DNA of 64,000 nucleotides from LMUY01 sp965199005 (GCA_965199005.1 CBDAQK010000001.1:2108001-2172000); one strand, 5' to 3'. Counted from the first letter of the stretch, positions 43,401 to 53,585 are shown. Program-made: numbers and translations. Notes: generated from the letters alone by a model not told the origin.

Positions 43401-43972
43401 TGGCGCAACAATGCCGCGCCACCGCCGGCATGGCGCCCTACGCCTTCATCGGCCTGGGCTGCGCCGTCGAGTGGTCGTTGCTGGACCGGGTGTTCGGGCC
43501 GCTCCGCCAGGCGGTGCTGCAGGGCGACGGCAGCGTCACCCCCCGAGCGCGGCCGGGCGAAAAGCGCAGGTATGCCGGGGCCACGCATGACTGGGTGACC
43601 GGGCCTGGCGGCAAGCCGCTGATGCTGGGCCAGCTCGTCGGCCCCTTCAACAAAGCCACCACCATCCAACCGGCCGAACCGGCGGACGTCATCGACGGGC
43701 TCGCCATCTGGCTGCGCCGCCAGCCGAACGCCGCCGCGGTGTTCGCCCTGGCGGCGGACCAGGCCGAGCTCAGGCGGAAGGCCCTCGAGGATATCAACGC
43801 CGGCCGCATCGACGTCGCCCACGCGAAGGAAGGATCCGGCGCAGTGATCCTGGCCCCCGATATCGAGCCGCATTGGCGCACCATCGTCAACGCAGACCGC
43901 CACGCCTTCTTCCGCTATCTACCTGCCTTGTTCGAATCTCAGTCTCGCACGCCCGATACGTTATCGAGATGA
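40490..43972 (+). CDS. TPR-like tandem-repeat protein with C-terminal HEPN-like motif (paralogue 2)
   Basis: An 1160-residue paralogue of the 33648 protein. The GTG at 40490 follows GGGAG. The N-terminus has REFRLSTSFMVQ. From about residue 80 to 510 there are nine repeats of 52 residues (core AYMNRGNAKLSAPGFGPAAA then ITDFDTSIMLREALRD), two of them nearly identical in DNA. A helical middle (LPEIIEEELDPTRPGTAPDS, LDRQVTFRPLDPLGFVARAG) aligns with paralogue 1. The C-terminal GLGCAVEWSLLDR and RIDVAHAKEG (about residue 1106) keep the Arg and His of the HEPN-like motif but not the Asn. It follows the membrane protein gene by 76 bases. Confidence 0.85.
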   Translation: MTGPREFRLSTSFMVQPDAPLIAEVPEPTADGFSNLPVVMREFTQLFEAADYVAAIRVLDAAIRTAERRNATSARRPEHKSDLAAAYANRGTAKQSAPGFGAAAAISDYDTAIRLMEALRDGLGDNWPAPLRNGLAGTYMNRGNAKLSAPGFGPAVAIADYNVAIVLKEALRDDLGEGWLPEWRNDLASAYMNRGNAELSAPGFGPAAAITDFDTSIMLREALRDDLGEGWLPEWRNDLASAYMNRGNAKLSAPGFGPAAAITDFDTSIMLREALRDDLGEGWLPEWRNDLASAYVSRGNAKADAPGFGSAVAIADYDAAILLKEALRDGLGEGWPSPWRNDLAAAYMNRGVAKQSAPGFGPTAAIADYDAAILLKEALRDGLGESWPVPWRNDLAHAYMNRGIAKALSPSFGPTAAIADFDAAITLKEALRDGLGEGWPTKWRNDLAAAYMNRGNAKRSAPGFDLAAAIADHDAAIVLGEALRGALGAAWPPDWRATLGGAYCNRGNAVSLLSCATKERAVKDYDTSLSILAPCANARSAGFLPHGLEFFLNATLGLLAALPPAELDQATEIGDEALRLAREAARVEVDWYRPRRARIFAATLDAYLRAQQPHFLPEIIEEELDPTRPGTAPDSSEMHIAAAGTIARALIDDRTDRRPLSEETRERLKAAERWLFDLRIRRFAGTASLARANAEAEAARSNAAEGERILDRQVTFRPLDPLGFVARAGYRALHGAPGPAEADLLHAARLTIALAPKADGDDATPVVAMASAMFAARLERIAGSNHAGDPGARNALHAAFDTLLAWLNRGLIDDMLVPLREPRALNPLAEWRPVLSSQLPPLWDQAFAVRGLIFDAADAAQAAAAHQTAGRMARKRLEEAAGLVLSLSKQPWAGFAAALITAVAKTLEPVRPDETAAAADERLRAAIETAMQTETARLSEDAVAEARAEIAAQLGPDWSRLRPKEQHYLAVAQQCRATAGMAPYAFIGLGCAVEWSLLDRVFGPLRQAVLQGDGSVTPRARPGEKRRYAGATHDWVTGPGGKPLMLGQLVGPFNKATTIQPAEPADVIDGLAIWLRRQPNAAAVFALAADQAELRRKALEDINAGRIDVAHAKEGSGAVILAPDIEPHWRTIVNADRHAFFRYLPALFESQSRTPDTLSR
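41009..41320 (+). repeat. Near-identical 156-bp tandem duplication inside paralogue 2
   Basis: 41009-41164 and 41165-41320 differ at one base (GAA versus AAA after the GCC codon). Each is exactly one 52-residue repeat. The next copy starts identically at 41321 and then diverges. This indicates recent repeat expansion. Confidence 0.93.
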
Positions 43973-44713
43973 TACTGAAGACATATCTGTGAAAGATGGA
44001 GATTCTGAACCTTAAAGCGACGATAGAGGCAGTCCGCTATCTGGATGGCGTCGATCGATCACGCTTCATACCCGCCAAATAGACCGTCGTGGTTTTACTT
44101 CATGTTCTCACTGTTCGGATCGAGCGGGTCCACATAAGGCATTGTCAAACTCCGGGTCTACTTTGAGTCCAATGGTCTCAGTGCCGTCGGACCGACTACG
44201 CCAGACGATTTGAGACTTTCAACCTCAAACTCAGGTATCGCCACCAACATCAGTCCCGATCGGTTCATGCTGACGAGACCCCGATAAACCCAGCCGGAGG
44301 GACCCATTCCATAATCCACGCTTTCAGCATTGAACCCGTACGACACCTTATGTTCGATATGGCAGTTCACATCTCGCTCTCATGAGCCACTCAGGCGCTG
44401 TGCTGATCCTCTGATCAGTTTGAGCTCATCCACGAGAATCTATCCTCGCCCGATTAACGGGGTTTCTCCATGCAAGACCTTTGAAGTCGTCTTACATGAG
44501 TGAGTGATGCTGATCGCTCCCATCGAGTCCAAGGAATAAGCGAAGCCTATCCAGGACAGTGACACTCAAGGCCGCGTTCGCTTTGACAGGAGCGTCTACC
44601 ACTCTCGCGTCGGAGAGGGACCCACAATCAGTTTTTCAATTCGTTCGCAACCACGCCGGCCACCTTGGAAAATCTTTCCCTCACGTTCGTCAAAAAACTC
44701 TTTGACCTTCCCC
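43973..44713. other. Region with one doubtful small reading frame
   Basis: About 740 bases after paralogue 2 with lower GC than its surroundings. The only frame worth mentioning is complement 44158-44370 (70 residues, MNCHIEHKVSYGFNAESVDY, ending ALRPLDSK), which lacks a family and a clear ribosome-binding site. No RNA gene, terminator or repeat is evident. Confidence 0.3.
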
Positions 44714-44736
44714 GATCTCGGATACCCTGAGTGATG
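44714..44736 (+). repeat. 23-bp exact repeat shared with 18699-18721
   Basis: The core GATCTCGGATACCCTGAGTG and the next three bases (ATG) are identical at both places and in the same orientation. The 20 or so bases to the left show weaker similarity (A5, then CTT-x-GAC). At this copy it interrupts an IS1182-type transposase. It may be the terminal repeat of a mobile element. Confidence 0.6.
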
Positions 44737-44914
44737 CATAGCCGGGGCGACCGGTAGACTTCGGATCGACACGGGCAAAACCGGCCGCGGCGAGGTCCAA
44801 GCCGTCGACGAAGGCATCGATGAAGCGCACCGGGTTGTCGGTGCCGACGTAGTCGTCAATCGCTTTGGGAAGCAGCAGGGTTTGCGAACGGTCGTGACCC
44901 GAGAGGTGCGCCAT
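44737..44914 (-). pseudogene. IS1182-family transposase N-terminal fragment
   Basis: From ATG 44914 the frame reads MAHLSGHDRSQTLLLPKAID then DYVGTDNPVRFIDAFVDGLD, LAAAGFARVDPKSTGRPGY, the typical first 58 residues of an IS1182-type transposase. It is cut right after GRPGY, where the sequence becomes the 23-bp repeat. The remaining transposase is absent from the window. Confidence 0.85.
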
Positions 44915-45235
44915 GCAGGGATTCTAACGATCATCATATCGAGCCGGAATCCCTCACAGTGGGTTTCCACACGGTCTGCTTGAATTTCGCACCGTGTTGA
45001 GCGTCTGCTTTCGGGCAGGCTCGCGCCGGCCGATTATGACCGTCATTGGTCGACAGCCGCCGATAGGCGAGCGGCAGCGAACGTCCGCTTTCCGCTCCTG
45101 ACCACTCCACAGTCGACAGTCCGGTTTCGGCCATCTGGCCACAAACGGTACGTCCGGTTTCCCGCTGCGAAACCGGACAAGCGGCTAACCACCTTTACGC
45201 GGGCGCAACCCCTGGTCGGTGGTGCAGGCCGTAGC
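44915..45235. other. Intergenic region between IS1182 fragment and integrase, no gene recognised
   Basis: About 320 bases. It contains CGAACGTCCGCTTTCCGCTC and related GGTACGTCCGGTTTCCCGCT (about 45083 and 45150), two similar short blocks that resemble dispersed intergenic sequence of high-GC alphaproteobacteria. No open frame has protein character. Confidence 0.35.
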
Positions 45236-46957
45236 CTACGGCTTCGACTTGAAGGGGCGGCCGAAACGCGGCCGGGCCGCGGCAAGTCCGTCGAAGTCCA
45301 GCCCGTCGAACACGGAGAAGTCGATATCGTCCGGCAAGGGGACGGAGGCGACCTGGAGCAGTTCGCGCTTTTGCATGTGGCTGCCGCCGTAGCTTTCGTG
45401 GACGTCGCGCAACTCGTGTCCGACCTGCAGCCGCGTCGTGCGCGGGTCGATGGCCAGCTCACGGTCCAGGTTGATCCTGGCATGGCGCAGGCCGTGAAAC
45501 ATCTTGTAGAAATCGCGGTCGATCGCCGCCTTGTCGTAGAGCCGGCACATCCGCTTGGACGCCATGTCGGCCGGATCCTTGGTTCCGTGCAGCGCCGTGA
45601 AGATAAACCCAGTCCGCTGCCGGGCCCAATCCACAAACCCGATTTTCACCAGGAGCTCGTGAAGCACGAAGCTTTTGAGGCTCTCGCCCGTCTTGAATGG
45701 CACGACGTGCCAACGCCCCTCCTTGTCCTGCACCTGGTCGCGCGGCGTGACCACCCATACGCCGTGGTGCCGGGTGATGTCCTCTCCCCGCAGGAACGCC
45801 AGCAGTCCGAGCCGGCGGCCGGTCAGGTAGCCGACAAGGGGCAGCATAGTCTCCACCAGGAGGCCCGACTTCACCGCAGCCCCGAGCAGCCTGTTGGCCG
45901 CGTCGCCGTCCACCAGCAACTTGGCCTTCGGCTTCGGAACGCCCTTTGGGACCGTCACGCGTCGTCCGCCCAACGTGTAGGGCACCCCGGCTCCGTCGCA
46001 GCCGGCGCGGATGATGGTCTTAACCTTGGCCACGTAGTTGTTGACGAGCGTGCTCTCCGAGAGGCCCTGGCGTCCCGCCGCCTCCGCCTCGGCGATGTAT
46101 TCGGCCATCTTGGCGACGTCGTAGCCGGGCTGCTTGGACTGGTTCGGCGCCAGGAAGCGGGCCTTGTTCATGAAGGTCTGCAGATCGGCCGCCGTGTAGT
46201 CCGTCACCGGGCGGTCGCCGCAGACGGCGATGAACACCGCCTTGCGGTGGCGGATATATTTCAGTTCGTCGTGCTGCGGCCCCCGGGTGGCGACCATCCC
46301 GTCGTGGTAGGCGTCGGCGGCGGCGCTGAACAGCGGGCCGACCTTCGGCTTGTTCGCTTCCTTCATGGTGGTGATCTCGGCGGCGGTCGCCTCCGCCTGA
46401 CGCTGCATGGCCGACATCGAGGCGAGGATCTTGGCCAGGACCGGATCGGCCGCGGGCTGGTCGCGCGGCGGCATGCCCAGATGCTCCCGCGCGAGATCCT
46501 CGTCCTTGACCAGGCGCCGGTAGTAGCGGCCGAGCGCCGCGCGGTGGGGGGCGGGCAGGGCGCCGACACCCGTCCGGTCGGGCTCGCAAAGATCCACCAG
46601 ACCGTCGAGGCTCGCCGACACCGCCTGCCGCATCGCCGGCACGGGCAGCCCCGTCTCGCCGTCGAAGTCCAGCGCGGCCAGTGTCGGCAGGAACGCCTCT
46701 GTCCATGCGTCCAGCCGCCCCTGCACGGCGCGCCGGTTGTCTTCGGCGGTGGCCTGTCCCGCCGTCTTCGCCCGGTCCCGCATCGCGTCCTCCGCCTCTA
46801 AACACAGGTGGCGGGCGGCGCTTTGCGCCAACCGCTTTCCTACTGCGCCGATTGTCACCCGGATCGGGCCGGGAGGAAAGCGGTTTGCGAGGTGCGCCGG
46901 GACCCGGCGCTGGAACAGCCAGGTGGTCCCGCGGAGCGTCAGGTGGCGGCCGTGCAT
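45236..46957 (-). CDS. Tyrosine site-specific integrase of the genomic island
   Basis: A 573-residue tyrosine recombinase. An N-terminal DUF6538-like opening (RHLTLRGTTWLFQRRVPAHL) precedes a helical core-binding domain and the catalytic domain. Active-site elements are the Arg in YLTGRRLGLLAF, HGLRHARI (H-x-x-R), LQVGHE (second His) and the nucleophile Tyr in DVHESYGGSH. It starts 69 bases from the 3' end of tRNA-Tyr and reads away from it, the standard position for an island integrase. The enzyme would recombine the 14-bp att repeats at 7983 and 47029. No excisionase gene is recognised nearby. Confidence 0.92.
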   Translation of the reverse strand: MHGRHLTLRGTTWLFQRRVPAHLANRFPPGPIRVTIGAVGKRLAQSAARHLCLEAEDAMRDRAKTAGQATAEDNRRAVQGRLDAWTEAFLPTLAALDFDGETGLPVPAMRQAVSASLDGLVDLCEPDRTGVGALPAPHRAALGRYYRRLVKDEDLAREHLGMPPRDQPAADPVLAKILASMSAMQRQAEATAAEITTMKEANKPKVGPLFSAAADAYHDGMVATRGPQHDELKYIRHRKAVFIAVCGDRPVTDYTAADLQTFMNKARFLAPNQSKQPGYDVAKMAEYIAEAEAAGRQGLSESTLVNNYVAKVKTIIRAGCDGAGVPYTLGGRRVTVPKGVPKPKAKLLVDGDAANRLLGAAVKSGLLVETMLPLVGYLTGRRLGLLAFLRGEDITRHHGVWVVTPRDQVQDKEGRWHVVPFKTGESLKSFVLHELLVKIGFVDWARQRTGFIFTALHGTKDPADMASKRMCRLYDKAAIDRDFYKMFHGLRHARINLDRELAIDPRTTRLQVGHELRDVHESYGGSHMQKRELLQVASVPLPDDIDFSVFDGLDFDGLAAARPRFGRPFKSKP

Positions 46958-47025
46958 GTGTACAATCCCGCGTACATTCGGCCACGGAGGGGAGCTAAGA
47001 CGCTGATCCGGCTTCGGGATTAATG

Positions 47026-47112
47026 TGGTGGAGGGGGTTGGATTCGAACCAACGTAGCCATTACAGCAGCGGATTTACAGTCCGCCCCCTTTAGCCACTC
47101 GGGCACCCCTCC
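47026..47112 (-). tRNA. tRNA-Tyr (anticodon GTA)
   Basis: A class II tRNA of 87 bases including the encoded CCA (47026-47028). The acceptor stem pairs GGAGGGG with CCCCTCC. The anticodon stem-loop is GCGGA-CTGTAAA-TCCGC with anticodon GTA. A long variable arm and the T-loop GGTTCGAATCC are present. Its 3' end is the integration target of the island. Confidence 0.96.
47029..47042 (+). other. Right attachment site within tRNA-Tyr 3' end
   Basis: TGGAGGGGGTTGGA, identical to 7983-7996. It covers the discriminator base, the acceptor 3' strand and the first bases of the T arm. Integration here keeps the tRNA intact because the island brings the same sequence. Confidence 0.65.
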
Positions 47113-47927
47113 AGCGGGACCGGACCTATTCCCGATGCACGCCGTTTGTCAACGATGTCACGTCCAGGGCCAGCACCGCTGATTTCGGCTCCCCGGCGCT
47201 CGGCAACCGCGCGCAGCGCCTCGCGAGCCTCCGGGCCGTGCAGCAGGCGGGCGAACTCCGTTCCCTCCGCCCGCATGACCGCCGTCACCTCCGCCTGGCT
47301 GCGGCGGAGCAGGGCGCGGGTGGTGCGCAGCGCCTCCGGTGGCTTCGCCGCCAGTGCTTGGGCGCGCGACAACGCCAGCCCATCCGCCTCGGCACCACTG
47401 GGAAGCACCGCGTTCACGATGCCGGCTTCCTTTGCCATGACAGCATCGAACGGTTCGCCAAGCAGCAACAACTCGGAGGCACGCAACACCCCGGCGCGGG
47501 CTGGCAGCAGCAGGCTCGACGCGGCCTCCGGGCAAAGGCCCAGATTGACGAACGGCAGTTGGAACCGCGCGGCGGCCGAGCAGTAAACCAGGTCGCAATG
47601 CAGGAGCATGGTGGTGCCCACGCCAACGGCAGCGCCGTTCACCGAAGCAACGAGTGGGATGTCGCAGGCGATCAGTGCTTCGAGGAAATTCCACGCAGCC
47701 GACCGTTCGCCGGGGACCGCCCGGGCAAAATTACCAAGATCGTTGCCGGCGGTGAAGCATTCCGTGCTGCCATGCAGCCAGATGGCGCGGGCACCGGCGG
47801 CGGCGGCACCAGATAGGGCGCTCCCGAGTGAGCCATACATGGCCCGGGTCAGAGCGTTGCGCTTGGCGGGGCGGTCGATGGTGATCTCGCGCAATCCGGG
47901 CCGGTCGGTGACCAGAATTTCGGTCAT
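47091..47927 (-). CDS. Enoyl-CoA hydratase/isomerase family protein
   Basis: A 278-residue crotonase-fold protein from ATG 47927 (47933 is also possible). It has REITIDRPAKRNALTRAMYG, the oxyanion-hole segments SVNGAAVGVGTTMLLHCDLV and QLPFVNLGLCPEAASSLLLP, and the downstream helix LSRAQALAAKPPEALR. The position of the catalytic Glu and the family suggest hydration or isomerisation of an acyl-CoA; the exact substrate is not readable. The C-terminal tail after about residue 250 is unlike the family, and the stop lies inside tRNA-Tyr, a 22-base overlap. The true end may have been altered by past events at the tRNA. It is divergent from rlmB. Confidence 0.85.
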   Translation of the reverse strand: MTEILVTDRPGLREITIDRPAKRNALTRAMYGSLGSALSGAAAAGARAIWLHGSTECFTAGNDLGNFARAVPGERSAAWNFLEALIACDIPLVASVNGAAVGVGTTMLLHCDLVYCSAAARFQLPFVNLGLCPEAASSLLLPARAGVLRASELLLLGEPFDAVMAKEAGIVNAVLPSGAEADGLALSRAQALAAKPPEALRTTRALLRRSQAEVTAVMRAEGTEFARLLHGPEAREALRAVAERRGAEISGAGPGRDIVDKRRASGIGPVPLEGCPSG

Positions 47928-47997
47928 TCGCAAAATCTCCCCGCTTTCATTTCGCCCACGTGTAGCTCCCGCCGTGCCGGGCGGCTATACCGCGACA

Positions 47998-49083
47998 ATG
48001 TCCAGTCCTCCCCGCAAGCCCGGTGGTCCCACCGGCGGCTTTGGCAACGGCCGCGGCGGAGCAGCACCGCCCGGCGGCTCCGGCCGCCCGCCACCCAATC
48101 GCTCCCCTGGTTCCGGCCCGCGCCCCGCCGGCGGCCCGCCACGCCCACCCGCAAGCGCCGGGGGTCGCCCACCGCAACCCGGCGCTCCTAGCCGGCAGCC
48201 CTATGCCGGGACCGTTCGCCCACCGGTGCGCCCGAGCGACGCCGCGGCTGCCAACGGACGCCCGGAGCAGAGGGACCGCCGGCCGCTGGAAATCCGGCCC
48301 CCGGACCCGGCTCGGCAGGACCAGCGGCCGCGGGAGGATCGCCCAAATTCGCCGCGTCTTCCAGAGGCGCCGCGGGGTGCGGTATGGCTCTATGGCCTAC
48401 ATGCGGTCGATGCCGCGCTGGGCAATCCGTCGCGCCGCCTGCGCCGCCTGATCCTCACAGAGGAGGCCGAGGCCGCCCTGCTCGCGCGGCGCCCGCAGCC
48501 CTGGCCGTTATCGCCAGAGCGGTCGGAGCGCGCGCGGATCGACCAGCTTCTGGGCCGGGACGCCGTCCATCAAGGGATGGCCCTGCTGGCTGATCCGCTG
48601 GGCACCCCGCTGCTGGCCAACGTCCTCGAGCGACCCGGCCCGGTGCTGGTGTTGGACCAGGTGAGCGACCCGCGCAACATTGGCGCAGTACTGCGCTCGG
48701 CCGCCGCTTTCGGCGCAGCGTGCGTGATCACCCAGGATCGCAACGCCCCGGAGGAGACGGGTGCGCTCGCGAAGGCGGCATCTGGCGCGCTGGAGGTGGT
48801 GCCGTTGATCCGGGCGGTCAACTTGGCGCGTACGCTTGTGGCCCTCAAGGCGGCGGGGCTGTGGACGGTCGGCCTGGACGCTGTTGGCGCGCCCCTGTCG
48901 GGGCCCGCGCTCAGCCAGCGCCGCGTGGCGTTGGTGCTGGGCGCCGAAGGGTCGGGCATGCGCCGCCTGGTGCGCGAGACCTGCGACGAGATCGCCGGGT
49001 TGGCGATGCCCGGCAGTATGGAGAGCCTGAACATCTCTGCCGCGGCAACCGTGGCGCTCTACGAGTTGGCACGCCGGGGATAA
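47998..49083 (+). CDS. rlmB: TrmH-family 23S rRNA 2'-O-methyltransferase, RlmB-like
   Basis: A 361-residue SPOUT methyltransferase. The first 120 residues are a Pro/Gly/Arg-rich, probably disordered extension (GGPTGGFGNGRGGAAPPGGS). Then come the substrate-binding domain (AVWLYGLHAVDAALGNPSRR) and the SPOUT domain with VLVLDQVSDPRNIGAVLRSA, ALVLGAEGSGMRRLVRETCD and IAGLAMPGSMESLNISAAAT, which build the trefoil-knot SAM site. It methylates a guanosine ribose in 23S rRNA. The start at ATG 47998 is chosen because upstream in-frame sequence is antisense to the enoyl-CoA hydratase gene. Confidence 0.92.
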   Translation: MSSPPRKPGGPTGGFGNGRGGAAPPGGSGRPPPNRSPGSGPRPAGGPPRPPASAGGRPPQPGAPSRQPYAGTVRPPVRPSDAAAANGRPEQRDRRPLEIRPPDPARQDQRPREDRPNSPRLPEAPRGAVWLYGLHAVDAALGNPSRRLRRLILTEEAEAALLARRPQPWPLSPERSERARIDQLLGRDAVHQGMALLADPLGTPLLANVLERPGPVLVLDQVSDPRNIGAVLRSAAAFGAACVITQDRNAPEETGALAKAASGALEVVPLIRAVNLARTLVALKAAGLWTVGLDAVGAPLSGPALSQRRVALVLGAEGSGMRRLVRETCDEIAGLAMPGSMESLNISAAATVALYELARRG

Positions 49084-49153
49084 CGAAGCCGAGCGGGATC
49101 GCTTCGCCAGCGTGGTCAAGCCGAAGCTTCTGCCTGCTACGTCATCGATGAGA

Positions 49154-49178
49154 GAAAAATCCGGCAGGTAGATTTTTC
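49154..49178 (+). terminator. Inverted repeat downstream of rlmB
   Basis: GAAAAATC-CGGCAGGTA-GATTTTTC is a perfect 8-bp palindrome with the T-run inside the right arm, 70 bases after the rlmB stop. AT-rich arms make a weak terminator; a regulatory role for the next small gene is the alternative. Confidence 0.35.
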
Positions 49179-49264
49179 GCCGATCCCCAACTTCGCATTA
49201 ACCTTCCCGCGCTAAGAAGTAGGGCGACCGCGCCCCCATGTCATGCGGCGTCTCATAGCCAAAA

Positions 49265-49513
49265 ATGGCGGATGAAAAAGGGGCTACAATGCTTGCCGAT
49301 TGGAACGTGTTGTCTGACGATCTCCAACTCGTCTTGTCGCGGGAGGCTTTGCGCCGTGCTGCGGAGATCATCGCAGAGCAGGCCGAACTTCTCGCTGAGG
49401 AAATGGAGGCCGGTTGCCTGCGCGATCGCGGTGGCCCGGACGCGCTGCGCCTGTTGGCGGGCGTGGTACGCGTCAACGGGCAGGACGCGCTCGGGCCGAG
49501 CGGCCGGGCCTAG
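49265..49513 (+). CDS. Small conserved-looking helical protein
   Basis: An 82-residue frame starting MADEKGATMLADWNVLSDDL; an ATG at 49289 would shorten it by 8. It is almost all helix (REALRRAAEIIAEQAELLAE) with a C-terminal GGPDALRLLAGVVRVNG. Good codon composition, no family recognised. It ends 26 bases from the convergent ccmB stop. Confidence 0.6.
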   Translation: MADEKGATMLADWNVLSDDLQLVLSREALRRAAEIIAEQAELLAEEMEAGCLRDRGGPDALRLLAGVVRVNGQDALGPSGRA

Positions 49514-49538
49514 CGGGCAGGCGGGCAAGCACCCTCGA

Positions 49539-50201
49539 CTAGTCCGCCGCTGCCCTGAGCGCGGCACCCGCCGCCAAGGGGCATAAGGGCAACGAAGCTG
49601 CCAGCAGGGCACAAAGCAGCAACAAGTGCGGGCGCGGGGTGAGCCCGGCGGCTGCAGCATCGGCTGCCGCCGCACCGAAAATCAGCACCGGCGTGGCCAG
49701 GGGCAGCAGCAAGAGCGGCAGCAGCACCCCGCCCCGCCGGGCACCCAGCACGATGGCCGCCGCCATGGTGCCCAGCAACGACAAGACAGCCGTGCCCGGC
49801 AGCAAGCCAGCCAGCAGCGCTGGCAGGACCACCGGGTCCATTCGCAACATCAACGCCAAGGGTCCCGCCGCCACCAGCAGAGGCAGCCCAGTCACGATCC
49901 AATGTGCCAGGGCCTTTGCCAGCGCGACGGCGGAGGGTGGCAGGCCACACAAGAGCAATTGATCCAGCGACCCGTCCTCACCATCCCCGCCGAACAACCG
50001 GTCGAGCGGCAAGAGCGCTGCGAGCAAGGCACAGACCCACACGACGCCCGGTGCCAGCCGCGCCAGCACCTCGGGCGCCGGGCCGATCGCCAGTGGGAAC
50101 AACGCCCCGGCGAGAACGAAGAAGAGCACCGCCGCCAGCGTGTCCCCACCATGACGCAGCGACAAAGTCAGCTCCCGGCCCAACAGGCGCCCGAACATCA
50201 A
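49539..50201 (-). CDS. ccmB: Cytochrome c maturation membrane protein CcmB
   Basis: A 220-residue protein with about six hydrophobic helices. GRELTLSLRHGGDTLAAVLF at the N-terminus and LFGGDGEDGSLDQLLLCGLP followed by LAKALAHWIVTGLPLLVAAG match CcmB (the D-x-x-x-G-x-L-(D/E)-Q-(L/W) element contacts CcmA). With CcmA and CcmC it forms the ABC complex that releases holo-CcmE during haem delivery to c-type cytochromes. The ATG overlaps the ccmA stop by four bases, so the two are coupled. Confidence 0.93.
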   Translation of the reverse strand: MMFGRLLGRELTLSLRHGGDTLAAVLFFVLAGALFPLAIGPAPEVLARLAPGVVWVCALLAALLPLDRLFGGDGEDGSLDQLLLCGLPPSAVALAKALAHWIVTGLPLLVAAGPLALMLRMDPVVLPALLAGLLPGTAVLSLLGTMAAAIVLGARRGGVLLPLLLLPLATPVLIFGAAAADAAAAGLTPRPHLLLLCALLAASLPLCPLAAGAALRAAAD

Positions 50202-50746
50202 CCGAGCCGCAGAATAGCGGCGCCGGGTAGCGTCAGGTCCTGGTGGGTGGCGGCGACCACGCCCCCGCCCGCTGCGCGGTGGGACGCAAGCAGGGCCGCC
50301 AACAGTCCCAGCGATGCCGTGTCCAACCCCAAGGTCGGTTCATCCAACAGCCAGAGCATGGCGCGGCTGAGCGGCAGGCGAGCCAAGGCCAGCCGGCGCC
50401 GTTGCCCAGCCGAGAGCATGCGCGCTGGCAAATCGGCGAGCGCCGTCAGCCCCAGCGCGTCGAGTGCTGGGCCGATCGGCCGGCCCGCGGCCGCAAACCG
50501 CAGATTCTCCGCCGTCGTCAACCCCGGCTTGACCGCGTCCGCGTGTCCCAGATAGGCGACGGGCACCGGCACTTGCGGCCACACGACTGAACCGGCGTCT
50601 GGGCGCTTCAATCCCGCCAGCATTCGCAGCAGAGTGGATTTCCCCGATCCATTCGGGCCCAGCAGCAGCGCTGCCTCGCCGGGGGACACCGCGAGCGACA
50701 CGCCCGACAGGACCAACCGCTCCCCGCGGAACGCAGCCACATCCAC
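50198..50746 (-). CDS. ccmA: Cytochrome c maturation ATPase CcmA
   Basis: An ABC ATPase of 182 residues from a GTG at 50746: Walker A GPNGSGKST, signature MLSAGQRRRLALARL, Walker B LWLLDEPTLGLD. The N-terminus reads VAAFRGERLVLSGVSLAV. The frame is open further upstream and a very good ribosome-binding site, AGGGAGG, lies about 45 bases upstream. The true start may therefore be a CTG near 50780, adding about 12 residues (SVDTALVSAVDV). It energises the CcmABCD complex. It is divergent from acnA. Confidence 0.93.
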   Translation of the reverse strand: MDVAAFRGERLVLSGVSLAVSPGEAALLLGPNGSGKSTLLRMLAGLKRPDAGSVVWPQVPVPVAYLGHADAVKPGLTTAENLRFAAAGRPIGPALDALGLTALADLPARMLSAGQRRRLALARLPLSRAMLWLLDEPTLGLDTASLGLLAALLASHRAAGGGVVAATHQDLTLPGAAILRLG

Positions 50747-50885
50747 TGCGCTGACGAGTGCCGTGTCGACCGACAGTGACGCCTCCCTATGTGGACCCGC
50801 GGCCCTGCCTATGGTCTAAACGCCGCACCATATCAGCAGCTAGACCGCGTCGCATTCCTGCGCCGGCCCAAGGAGCAAGGCAACG

Positions 50886-53579
<2,694 letters not shown>

Positions 53580-53585
53580 CGCGCC

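Noticed and set aside
45371..46801. Plus-strand open frame of about 476 codons
   Set aside because: Antisense to the integrase; its His/Arg/Gly-rich text reflects the reverse of integrase codons.
7997..47025. Island interpreted as a prophage
   Set aside because: Apart from an integrase and a recombinase-like gene there is no terminase, portal, capsid, tail or lysis gene.
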